The position numbers were made by a program, and so were the translations under genes. From assembly GCA_039636785.1 (NCBI GenBank), contig CP144169.1:682001-746000 (forward strand): DNA of 64,000 nt. Reading direction: 5' to 3'. This DNA is from Micrococcaceae bacterium Sec5.7 (GTDB taxonomy: Bacteria; Actinomycetota; Actinomycetes; Actinomycetales; Micrococcaceae). Below, one piece after another: positions 34,295-42,331 of this stretch (its first letter is position 1; every line of letters begins with the position of its first letter). The notes under the pieces were generated by a model. The model was not told the DNA's origin. It saw only the letters and a program-made list of their open reading frames with translations, and made no database searches.

Positions 34295-34326
34295 GAAGGA
34301 CCCCCGCCAGCAGGCGGGGGTCCTTC
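34295..34326 (-). terminator. Terminator hairpin after the NlpC/P60 gene
   Basis: A perfect 14-bp stem (34295-34308 with 34313-34326), arms GAAGGACCCCCGCC and its complement, four-base loop. It lies 22 bases past the stop of the minus-strand NlpC/P60 gene and separates it from the HNH gene. No T-run follows the stem. Confidence 0.75.
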
Positions 34327-34347
34327 AAAAGCGGTGGCTCAACAGCC

Positions 34348-35112
34348 TTAGCCGCCGACGCGGATGAAGACCGGGCCGGAGCCCACGTTGACGCTGAACA
34401 GCGAGGTGGTTCCGCCGTTCCAGCCGCCGTGCACGGCCTGGCCGTTGCCGACGTAGACAGCGATGTGGGCCATGCCCATGCCGCCGTCCTGGTAGTAGGC
34501 GAGGTCGCCCGGCTTGGCTTCAGCGGCACTCACGGTGCGGCCCAGGGACAGGTAACCTGCCGGCCAGCCGTGGTAGTTGACGCCGATAGCGGTCAGAGCA
34601 TTCGTGACCAGGGCGGTGCAGTCCTGTGCCACGCCCAGCTGCGCGTAAGCGGCAGCGGCGATCGATGCGCCCTTTCCGCTGGCCACAGCCGGAGCGGCCG
34701 AGGCAGCGACGGTTGCCGTTGCTGCAACAGGGGCGACCGCCGGGGCAGCCTCGGCTACCGGAGCTGACTTGACCTCAACAACAGGCTTGGGAGCCTCGAC
34801 AACAGGAGCGGGCGTGGTGGAAACCGCAGGCTTCTCGTAGGAGATCGCGATGCTGGAAGCAGCGGAAATTGTCGAGGGGGCAGCAGCCTGCACTTCAAGA
34901 GCCGAAGCAGAGGTGGATTCACGCTGAACGCTGGTGTCGGCAGCGTTGGCTGCGATACCGCTGGTCAGGACAAGACCGGAAGCAGCAGCGATAACCGCGG
35001 CCTGACGGCCCATGCCGCCGGCATTGTTGCCGACAGTCTTGGCAATGACAGCCAGCGAGTTGGTCTTGGCGACCTCGGCGCGGTGCCGTGCAATATTTGC
35101 ACGTGTAGTCAT
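34348..35112 (-). CDS. Secreted NlpC/P60-like protein, divergent paralogue
   Basis: A 254-residue exported protein. The N-terminus (NIARHRAEVAKTNSL...GRQAAVIAAASGLVL...ANAADTSV) is clearly homologous to that of the neighbouring NlpC/P60 gene and ends in an Ala-x-Ala signal cleavage site. After an Ala/Pro/Val-rich linker comes a degenerate peptidase domain: QDCTALV (Cys165) in place of DCSGF, MAHIAVYVGNG (His216) and AVHGG (His228). The PYVWGGTTPSG loop of the paralogue is missing. It may be a peptidase with altered specificity or inactive. It lies 99 bases downstream of the canonical copy. Confidence 0.82.
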   Translation of the reverse strand: MTTRANIARHRAEVAKTNSLAVIAKTVGNNAGGMGRQAAVIAAASGLVLTSGIAANAADTSVQRESTSASALEVQAAAPSTISAASSIAISYEKPAVSTTPAPVVEAPKPVVEVKSAPVAEAAPAVAPVAATATVAASAAPAVASGKGASIAAAAYAQLGVAQDCTALVTNALTAIGVNYHGWPAGYLSLGRTVSAAEAKPGDLAYYQDGGMGMAHIAVYVGNGQAVHGGWNGGTTSLFSVNVGSGPVFIRVGG

Positions 35113-35211
35113 TATTTCTCTCTTTCGTTTTCCTCGGACTGCGTGGGCAGCCCGCGGGCTTTGGACGCGCCGGCATCTTGGGGGTAAGCCGGCACGCCCC
35201 GAACGGGTTTC

Positions 35212-35952
35212 TTAGCGAAGGGTGTAAAAAGCGGAAGTGCCCGTGGCGGACACAGCGTGCAGGAGCGTGCCCTGCGAGGGGTTCAGCGCACTGATCATCA
35301 TGCCGTTGCCAACGTAGATGCCCACGTGGGCGCCGCCGTTCTGCATGACCAGGTCGCCGGGCGCCGGAGTGGCGGTGGGCGTCATGGCGTTCCAGGCATT
35401 GGTGCGGGGAATGCTGATGCCGGCCTGGGCGTAGACCCACTGGGTAAAGCCTGAGCAGTCCCAGCCGCTGGGAGTGGTGCCGCCCCAGACGTAGGGGCTG
35501 CCAAGGCCGGTGTAGGCGATGGCTGCGAGGCCTGACGCCGCAGCCGAGGCCTTGGTGTGTGCCTTGCCGGCTTTGGAAGCTCCGGCTGCTGCTGACTGCG
35601 ACTCAGCTGAGTCCGCATCCGTTGACTGCGCACTGACGGTCTCGATTACCGGAGCTGCCGTGGTGGTAACGGCAGGACGCTCGAAGGAAACAGTGGCCGT
35701 GGGTGCAGCGGTAACGGCAAGCTGGGCCGCCTGCGATGACCCGGACTCCGTGGAGGCGGAAACACCGACGGTGGTGTCGGCTGCGTTAGCCGGCAGTCCA
35801 ATGCTCAGGATGAGTCCTGAGGCAGCTGCGATCACAGCAGCCTGGCGACCTACGGTCCCGGCATTGGCACTAACAGCCTTGGACACGGAGTCCAGGGGGC
35901 TGTGACGAACCGATTGAGCGCGATGACGCGCAAGATTATGGCGTGAAGACAC
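35212..35952 (-). CDS. Secreted NlpC/P60 peptidoglycan endopeptidase
   Basis: A 246-residue exported cell-wall hydrolase cleaving stem-peptide bonds. A signal-like region (RQAAVIAAASGLILSIGLPA followed by NAADTT) and an Ala/Ser-rich linker precede the catalytic domain: GSPYVWGGTTPSGWDCSGFT with Cys166, GGAHVGIYVGNGM with His209, and Asn224 in ISALNPS. The frame extends to 36009, but that part encodes riboswitch RNA (its translation IRIRQLTSQ is the GAAUCCGACAGC region); the GTG at 35952 with GAGAGG eight bases upstream is the likely start. Controlled by the c-di-AMP riboswitch just upstream. Confidence 0.88.
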   Translation of the reverse strand: MSSRHNLARHRAQSVRHSPLDSVSKAVSANAGTVGRQAAVIAAASGLILSIGLPANAADTTVGVSASTESGSSQAAQLAVTAAPTATVSFERPAVTTTAAPVIETVSAQSTDADSAESQSAAAGASKAGKAHTKASAAASGLAAIAYTGLGSPYVWGGTTPSGWDCSGFTQWVYAQAGISIPRTNAWNAMTPTATPAPGDLVMQNGGAHVGIYVGNGMMISALNPSQGTLLHAVSATGTSAFYTLR

Positions 35953-35956
35953 GAAG

Positions 35957-36136
35957 GTAGCCTCTCCCAATGCCTGCGAGGTGAGCTGTCGGATTCGGAT
36001 GGGAGTCACCCGGCCGCGCTGCTTCCTGGGAAGCTTTGCGACTTAACCCCAAGGTCTTCTTGCGAAGACCAAAATTGGTTCCCCCGCCCCTGCCAGACGA
36101 TGTCATGCGAACGGACCTTGAGCGGTGGCAGAGCTA
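35957..36136 (-). promoter_or_regulatory. c-di-AMP riboswitch (ydaO/yuaA class), copy 1
   Basis: Read on the minus strand from 36136: AGCUCUGCCA pairs with CUGGCAGGGG, then CGGGGGAACC, a variable hairpin, CUUGGGGUUAAGUCGC, a central hairpin, GCGGCCGGGUGACUC, and CCGAAUCCGACAGCUCACC with CUCGCAGGC. These are the conserved blocks of the ydaO-yuaA element, whose ligand is c-di-AMP and which usually turns expression off when ligand is bound. It leads directly into the NlpC/P60 gene, whose start lies a few bases beyond. Confidence 0.9.
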
Positions 36137-36152
36137 GGCAATCCACTCAAGA

Positions 36153-36177
36153 GCGTCAACTTCGGAAAAGTTGGCGC
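36153..36177 (-). terminator. Hairpin after the M23 peptidase gene
   Basis: A 9-bp stem with one G-T pair (GCGTCAACT 36153-36161 with AGTTGGCGC 36169-36177), seven-base loop. It lies between the M23 gene stop (36265) and the start of riboswitch copy 1, so it may end the M23 transcript. No T-run is seen, and evidence is modest. Confidence 0.35.
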
Positions 36178-36264
36178 GGTTTCGACGGTACAGCAGTTGG
36201 GATCGAATGTCACATTCAGGTCACGGCATGTCACAGGAATGCGAGAGTGATCCATCGGCTTGGC

Positions 36265-37089
36265 TTAGAGCCAGCCGAGGGGATCAACGACTTCTCCGTT
36301 GACCATCACCTCGAAGTGGAGGTGGCAGCCGGTGGATGCGCCGGTAGTCCCGCTCAGCGCCACAGAATCGCCCCGGCTGACCTTTTGGCCGACCGCAACG
36401 TTGAATGACGACAAGTGGTTGTAGGTGGTCTCCAGGCCGTTGCCGTGGTCAACCACAACGCGGTTTCCGCCGCCGTACGGGTGCCAGCCTGCGAAGGTCA
36501 CGGTGCCGCTGGCGGCAGCCATGACCGATGTACCGCACTGCGCGGCGAAGTCCTGGCCGCGGTGGAAATCGCCGCCGCCCCCGGTGATGGGGCTGGTCCG
36601 GAAACCGAACGGGGATACGCCGACCAGTGCCGCAAGCGGTGCACCGAGGCTTCCTGCCGAAGCGGCACGCGTGATGCTGCCGGCCGACTGGGCGCTCAGC
36701 AACTGCTTGAGCTTTCCGTCCGGGTCACCTTTGGTGGAAACCGCGGTGCGGTTAAAGTCGATCTTGGCGGCTGCTGCAGCGGAAACTTCGGGCTGTGCAA
36801 CGGCCGACAGCGCATCAGTGGCCTGGCCGGGCCCGGAAGAGGCCATCATGGGGCTGGTTGCGGGCACGGTGACGGTAAGCACCAGGCCGGCGGCGGCGAG
36901 TGCGATGCCGACCTTCTGACCCACACCGCTGGCAGCGGCAAAATCCGTTACCTGACGGAACGGGGTGCGGCGCCGGCGTGCCTCACGTTGCGGATCACGC
37001 GGCCTATCCGCAGCGAAAGCTTCGGGGACGCGCGGCTCCGAAGCGGGGCCGGTCGCGCGACGGCGGCCCCTGGCGATCTGGGTGGTCAA
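36265..37089 (-). CDS. M23-family metallopeptidase (LytM-type)
   Basis: A 274-residue exported zinc peptidase that cleaves peptidoglycan cross-bridges. A long Arg-rich N-terminus precedes one hydrophobic segment (VGIALAAAGLVLTVTVPATS), and the C-terminal domain has the LytM signature: FHRGQDFAA (His176, Asp180), YNHLSS (His225) and GCHLHFEV (His256, His258). It starts with TTG at 37089 with GAGAGGAA upstream. c-di-AMP riboswitch copy 2 lies immediately before it. With the two NlpC/P60 genes it forms a cell-wall-remodelling cluster. Confidence 0.88.
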   Translation of the reverse strand: MTTQIARGRRRATGPASEPRVPEAFAADRPRDPQREARRRRTPFRQVTDFAAASGVGQKVGIALAAAGLVLTVTVPATSPMMASSGPGQATDALSAVAQPEVSAAAAAKIDFNRTAVSTKGDPDGKLKQLLSAQSAGSITRAASAGSLGAPLAALVGVSPFGFRTSPITGGGGDFHRGQDFAAQCGTSVMAAASGTVTFAGWHPYGGGNRVVVDHGNGLETTYNHLSSFNVAVGQKVSRGDSVALSGTTGASTGCHLHFEVMVNGEVVDPLGWL

Positions 37090-37096
37090 AAACTGT

Positions 37097-37323
37097 TCCT
37101 CTCTGGATAGCCTGCGAAGTTAGCTGTCGGATTCGGGTCAGAGAGATCAAAGACCCGGTCCGCCGTAACAGGCACTCCGGCACAGAATTATCCCTGGGGA
37201 TCCTGCGTTGGAAGCGGCCTGCTGCTGACGGACTTAACCCCAAGGCTGTCTTTCAACAGCCGGTTGTGGTTCCCCCGCCTCTGCCAGTTGGTGACTCGTG
37301 CTACTGATCCGCTGGCAGAGCTC
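37097..37323 (-). promoter_or_regulatory. c-di-AMP riboswitch (ydaO/yuaA class), copy 2
   Basis: Minus strand from 37323: GAGCUCUGCCAGCGG pairs with ACUGGCAGAGG, then CGGGGGAACCAC, a variable stem, CUUGGGGUUAAGUCC, a long central insert, GGGUC...GACCC, and GAAUCCGACAGCUAAC with UUCGCAGGC. The blocks match copy 1, but the central insert (37143-37225) is about 50 bases longer. It leads into the M23 gene, ending about ten bases before its TTG. High c-di-AMP would be expected to lower hydrolase expression. Confidence 0.9.
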
Positions 37324-37447
37324 GGCTCCAGATCAGGTAACGCTTTAGTATCGGCGCTAAACCCCAACTATAGGCGATTAATCCACACGGTAATAATTCC
37401 GTTATCTATCCTGTGCATAACTTGTAGGTCATCCCATGAACAGACGG
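37324..37447. other. AT-rich promoter region upstream of riboswitch copy 2
   Basis: No gene. The stretch is notably AT-rich and must contain the start point of the M23 riboswitch transcript. On the minus strand TATAGT (37372-37367) is a possible -10, with TTATTA 18 bases before it as a weak -35. It also covers the 3' side of the ideR-like gene, which ends at 37448. Confidence 0.4.
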
Positions 37448-38143
37448 TCAGCTGACCGAAACAAAAACGTGGGCCGCAACTTCCGGTGGCAATTCAAGCG
37501 CACCCTCGATCCCGGGCACCCGGACCGAGATGTATTCGCCCACACGCTCCAGTGAAACAGTGGCTCCGGGACGGATGCCGCCTTCATCCAACTGGATCAG
37601 CAGCTCCGGTTCCACCTGGATTGGTTCAGCGAGCCGGCTTACCTTCACCCTGGAGTCCGCGCCGTAGCCTGACATGGCCTCCAGTAGGTTTACCACCCCG
37701 TCAGTGAACGGAAGGGAGGGCTCGCCGCCGAGCGCAGCCAGCCCCGGGATCGGGTTGCCGTAGGGGGACTCTGTGGGGTGATTAAGCAGCTCGAAAATAC
37801 GGCGCTCCACCCGCTCGCTCATCACGTGTTCCCAGCGGCATGCTTCATCGTGCACATATGCCCAGTCCAGGCCGATCACGTCAGCAAGCAGGCGTTCAGC
37901 GAGGCGGTGCTTGCGCATTACTTCGGTGGCCCGTTTCCGGCCCGTTTCGGTGAGTTCAAGGTGCCGGTCGCCGGAAACAACCACCAGGCCGTCGCGCTCC
38001 ATCCGTCCGATGGTCTGGGAGACGGTGGGACCCGAATGCCGGAGCCGTTCGGCAATGCGCGCACGAAGAGCCACGATATTCTCTTCTTCAAGCTCCAAAA
38101 TGGTCCGAAGATACATCTCCGTGGTATCGATCAGATCCGTCAT
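37448..38143 (-). CDS. ideR: Iron-dependent repressor, DtxR/IdeR family
   Basis: A 231-residue metal-dependent repressor. It begins MTDLIDTTEMYLRTILELEE and has the winged helix HSGPTVSQTIGRMERDGLV. All metal ligands match DtxR numbering: Met10, Cys102, Glu105, His106 in the primary site and His79, Glu83, His98 in the ancillary site. The C-terminal SH3-like domain (IRPGATVSLERVGEYISVRV) is present. In Corynebacterium and mycobacteria such proteins repress siderophore and iron-uptake genes. It is divergent from serC across a 282-base gap where I see no clear operator. Confidence 0.92.
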   Translation of the reverse strand: MTDLIDTTEMYLRTILELEEENIVALRARIAERLRHSGPTVSQTIGRMERDGLVVVSGDRHLELTETGRKRATEVMRKHRLAERLLADVIGLDWAYVHDEACRWEHVMSERVERRIFELLNHPTESPYGNPIPGLAALGGEPSLPFTDGVVNLLEAMSGYGADSRVKVSRLAEPIQVEPELLIQLDEGGIRPGATVSLERVGEYISVRVPGIEGALELPPEVAAHVFVSVS

Positions 38144-38284
38144 TCAGCTCAGCTCCTCGAGCACAGTACCTCGCGTGAGTCCCACCGTATCGCGTGTCGG
38201 TGGCGACGTACGTCCGTTGAAAGTTTAGCCTATTTTGAATTAGTCCGGATAATCCCGGGGGCGCGCTCGCTGCCGTCTCAATGA

Positions 38285-39556
<1,272 letters not shown>

Positions 39557-39568
39557 CTCCGCTTCACC

Positions 39569-39588
39569 AACGCTGAAGCGTCAGCGTT
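39569..39588. terminator. Bidirectional terminator between serC and the MFS gene
   Basis: AACGCTGA (39569-39576) and TCAGCGTT (39581-39588) form an 8-bp perfect stem with loop AGCG. A second possible stem (CGCTTCA 39560-39566 with TGAAGCG 39574-39580) overlaps it. The hairpin reaches into the stop codon of the MFS gene on the minus strand. Confidence 0.5.
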
Positions 39589-40903
39589 AGACGGCGTCGT
39601 CCGGGTTTTGGTCCCCGGCGGCGTTGTTCCCCTTGTCCCCCATCCGTGAGACGAGCCGGAACTGGCGCAGGCCGCGTGCGCGTTTGTTGAACTGCAGCCT
39701 GAGCTGCTTGGCCCGGATTATCCACACCAGTCCGATCACCGCCGCAATGATGCCGGACGCAGCAGCGACTGCCATGGACCAGCGCGGCCCGGCCACATTG
39801 GCCACCCAACCCACCAGCGGGGCGCCGATGGGCGTGCCGCCCATGAAAATCGCCATGTACAGAGCCATGACCCTGCCGCGCATCACGGGATCCGTGGTGG
39901 TCTGGACGTAGCCGTTGGCGCTGGTCAGCATGGTCAGCGCAAAAAGGCCCACGGGCACCAGCGCAACGCCGAACCAGAAGTAGTCGGGGGCCAGCGCAGC
40001 GAGCCCGGAGGTCACCCCGAATGCTCCCGCCGCGCCAAAGATGATCCGCAGCCGTGGTTTGCTGCGCCGGGCAGAGAGCAGCGCCCCGGCCACCGAGCCG
40101 ACGGCCATGATGGAGTTCATCAGCCCGAACGCACTAGCGTCCAGGCCAAACTCGGTGCCCACCATGGCAGCTATGAAAAGCACAAAGTTGAGCCCCAGGG
40201 TGCCCACAATGAAGATGGCAACCAGCACCACCACAATGTCGGGCCGGAAGCGCACATAGCGCAGTCCTTCGCGGATGCGGCCCTTCCCGGGGGCCGCCCG
40301 GGGAAGTGCGCGCAGGGAGGCAGCGGAGATCTTCCACAGACTCAGGAGCATGGCCAGGAATGTAACGGTGTTGATCAGGAAGACCCAGCCCGGTCCCACC
40401 GCCACCGTGAGGATGCCGGCAACCGCAGGGCCGATCATCCGGGCAACGTTAAAGGATGCGCTGTTGAGTGCCACGGCATTGGGCAGGTAGTCGTCCCGGA
40501 CCAGTTCCGAGACGAACGTCTGGCGGACCGGTGCGTCAAGGGCCGAGACCATTCCCAGCAACAGCGCGAAACCGTAGACGTGCCACAGCTGGCCGGCGCC
40601 CAGTACTACCAGAATGCCCAGACCGGTGCTCAGCAAGGCCATCACGGACTGGGTCATGACCAGCAGCTGTTTGCGGTTGAAGCGGTCGGCGATCAGGCCC
40701 GCCACCGGGGCAAGGAACAGCTGCGGGCCCAGCTGGAGTGCCATGGTGATGCCCATGGCGCCGGCATCGTGCTCGGTCAGATGGTCAAAGACCAGCCAGT
40801 CCTGGGCCGTGCGCTGCATCCAGGTTCCGATGTTGGAAACCAAAGCGCCAATGAACCAGATCCGGTAGTTGAGGATGTGCAGGGATTTGAAGGTGGACAT
40901 CAT
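39587..40903 (-). CDS. MFS exporter (MFS_3 type)
   Basis: A 438-residue major-facilitator transporter with 11-12 hydrophobic helices. The N-terminus MMSTFKSLHILNYRIWFIGA and SNIGTWMQRTAQDWLVFDHL, and the loop PVAGLIADRFNRKQLLVMTQ, mark the MFS_3 (EntS/YfiS-like) group of exporters. The ATG at 40900 (one codon later) is equally possible. The substrate is unknown; related proteins export siderophores or drugs. A hydrophilic, Arg/Asn/Asp-rich tail follows the last helix. Confidence 0.88.
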   Translation of the reverse strand: MMSTFKSLHILNYRIWFIGALVSNIGTWMQRTAQDWLVFDHLTEHDAGAMGITMALQLGPQLFLAPVAGLIADRFNRKQLLVMTQSVMALLSTGLGILVVLGAGQLWHVYGFALLLGMVSALDAPVRQTFVSELVRDDYLPNAVALNSASFNVARMIGPAVAGILTVAVGPGWVFLINTVTFLAMLLSLWKISAASLRALPRAAPGKGRIREGLRYVRFRPDIVVVLVAIFIVGTLGLNFVLFIAAMVGTEFGLDASAFGLMNSIMAVGSVAGALLSARRSKPRLRIIFGAAGAFGVTSGLAALAPDYFWFGVALVPVGLFALTMLTSANGYVQTTTDPVMRGRVMALYMAIFMGGTPIGAPLVGWVANVAGPRWSMAVAAASGIIAAVIGLVWIIRAKQLRLQFNKRARGLRQFRLVSRMGDKGNNAAGDQNPDDAV

Positions 40904-40945
40904 CGCCAGCCTTCATGGTGCTCAACCCCGGATGGATTCAACTGT

Positions 40946-41512
40946 CTAGTCAGCCTCGCCGGCGGGTTCGTCGTCGTCGGACTCGTGTTCGTCTGACCCG
41001 TGTTCGTCTGACGCCGGAGCTGACTCCGGATCCGCCTCCGGAGCTGGTTCCGGAGTTTCGGCTGGCGTCGCCTCCGGCAGGGCCTCCCCCAGCGGTTCTT
41101 CGCCTTGCGGTTCCACAGGCGCGTCCTCTTCCCGGGAGTCTTCCGGGCGGACGCGCTCGGCCCACGGTATCCATTCGGGAGCCAGGATGGAGTCCTCGGA
41201 TGGCAGCAGGCCCAGCTCGTTGACGGTGATCACCTTGGACCGGGAATTGCGGGTCAGCACGGCGTACCACTGCCACCCCAGGTAGCCGGACAGGCGCGAC
41301 TCGAAGAGATGCGTGACCACACGGTCGCCCTCAGTCCGGGCAGCCAGGTGGATTCCGATTTCCGGCGCCTGGGCGATGCCCTCGATTGCCGCACGGGCAA
41401 AATCCACCGCAGCGGCCAGAACAGCGTCCGGCTTCCCGGTACGCCAAACGGGCACACCGGCGGGCGGCCTGGGCGCCGCTTTGGCTTTTGTCTGTTCAGG
41501 TTCCGGATTCAT
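40946..41512 (-). CDS. DUF3027 domain protein
   Basis: A 188-residue protein of the actinobacterial DUF3027 family, function unknown. The conserved core is VDFARAAIEGIAQAPEIGIH, FESRLSGYLGWQWYAVLTRN and EDSILAPEWIPWAERVRPED. The C-terminal third is low-complexity, rich in Glu, Pro and Ala, ending in EHESDDDEPAGEAD. It lies 8 bases downstream of the cold-shock-like gene, so co-transcription is likely; DUF3027 next to a cold-shock gene is a recurring actinobacterial arrangement in my recollection. Confidence 0.82.
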   Translation of the reverse strand: MNPEPEQTKAKAAPRPPAGVPVWRTGKPDAVLAAAVDFARAAIEGIAQAPEIGIHLAARTEGDRVVTHLFESRLSGYLGWQWYAVLTRNSRSKVITVNELGLLPSEDSILAPEWIPWAERVRPEDSREEDAPVEPQGEEPLGEALPEATPAETPEPAPEADPESAPASDEHGSDEHESDDDEPAGEAD

Positions 41513-41520
41513 GAGGGGGC

Positions 41521-41904
41521 CTAAACGTCCAGCTCGTCGGCAACCTTACGCAGGGCGACGGCGATGGCCTTGCCCTTGGTGCCTTCCGGGTACTTGCCTG
41601 CGGACAGCGTTCCGGAGAGGTTGTCGAGCACAGACACGAGGTCCTGGACCAGGGGGGCGAGGTCTTTGGCGTTGGTCCGCTTCGCTTTGGCGATGGACGG
41701 TGTTTTGTCCAGCACACGGAGGCCAAGCGCCTGTGCGCCCTTGCGGCCGTCAGCTACCCCGAATTCAACTCGGGTGCCGGCCTTAAGCTCGGTTATGCCT
41801 TCGGGCAGCGACGATTTGGGCAGGAAGACTTCCTGGCCGTCCTCGCCCGCGAGGAATCCGAATCCTTTTTCCTTGTCATACCACTTGACCTTGCCGGTAG
41901 GCAC
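41521..41904 (-). CDS. Cold-shock domain protein with C-terminal extension
   Basis: A 127-residue protein with an N-terminal cold-shock domain: MPTGKVKWYDKEKGFGFLAG (RNP1-like KGFGFL) and EVFLPKSSL (RNP2-like VFL). The first 65 residues match CspA in length; the rest (LDKTPSIAKAKRTNAKDLAP, LVQDLVSVLDNLS, KAIAVALRKVADEL) is an extra helical extension, seen in actinobacterial homologues. GTG at 41904 with AGAAGG eight bases upstream is the start; the frame to 41964 carries no domain sequence. It is upstream of DUF3027. Nucleic-acid binding is expected. Confidence 0.88.
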   Translation of the reverse strand: MPTGKVKWYDKEKGFGFLAGEDGQEVFLPKSSLPEGITELKAGTRVEFGVADGRKGAQALGLRVLDKTPSIAKAKRTNAKDLAPLVQDLVSVLDNLSGTLSAGKYPEGTKGKAIAVALRKVADELDV

Positions 41905-42087
41905 GTAATCAACCTTCTTCGTTCTGAATTCCTGAGACACAGCCGGCAGCCACCGCATCCGCACCGATATGCGGGTTCAAGGTATGGCTGCCTGGTCCGT
42001 GTTGGTCTGTTCCTTCAAGGTTATCCTGCCTTGCGTCGGAATCCTGCTTTGGGCACCGGAGCCAGCCGGACTGTTAGCGTTACGTGC

Positions 42088-42321
42088 ATGACACCCACGC
42101 GTTTCCGGCGGCCCCTGATGATTGTGGCAGCGGCCGCCGCACTGCTCTCCCTTGCTGCGGTTGGAACCGTCATGGCCATGGCCTTTTCCGGCATCGCAAC
42201 ACCGGTGTGGGTGACGTCAACAGCCCTTTACGGGCTTCCGCTGGCCTTCCTGCTGATGCTCTTCCTTGTGCTCGACGGCGTAGCGGGCAGGCGCCGGGCA
42301 GGAAAGCCCGGCGGGCGGTAA
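42088..42321 (+). CDS. Small two-TM membrane protein
   Basis: A 77-residue protein with a short basic N-terminus (MTPTRFRRP) and two hydrophobic helices (LMIVAAAAALLSLAAVGTVM and TALYGLPLAFLLMLFLVLDG), ending in a basic tail (RRRAGKPGGR). I do not recognise the family. It lies 10 bases ahead of the helicase-associated protein gene on the same strand and may be co-transcribed with it. No clear ribosome-binding site is seen before ATG 42088. Confidence 0.65.
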   Translation: MTPTRFRRPLMIVAAAAALLSLAAVGTVMAMAFSGIATPVWVTSTALYGLPLAFLLMLFLVLDGVAGRRRAGKPGGR

Positions 42322-42331
42322 CGTTGGACTG

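Noticed and set aside
35113..35211. A third c-di-AMP riboswitch before the divergent NlpC/P60 gene
   Set aside because: The 99-base gap has a GCCGGC hairpin and an AGCCCGCGGGCT palindrome but none of the GGGGGAACC or GAAUCCGACAGC blocks.
38231..38254. TTGAAT and GATAAT as a promoter before serC
   Set aside because: Spacing is only seven bases, too short for a -35/-10 pair.
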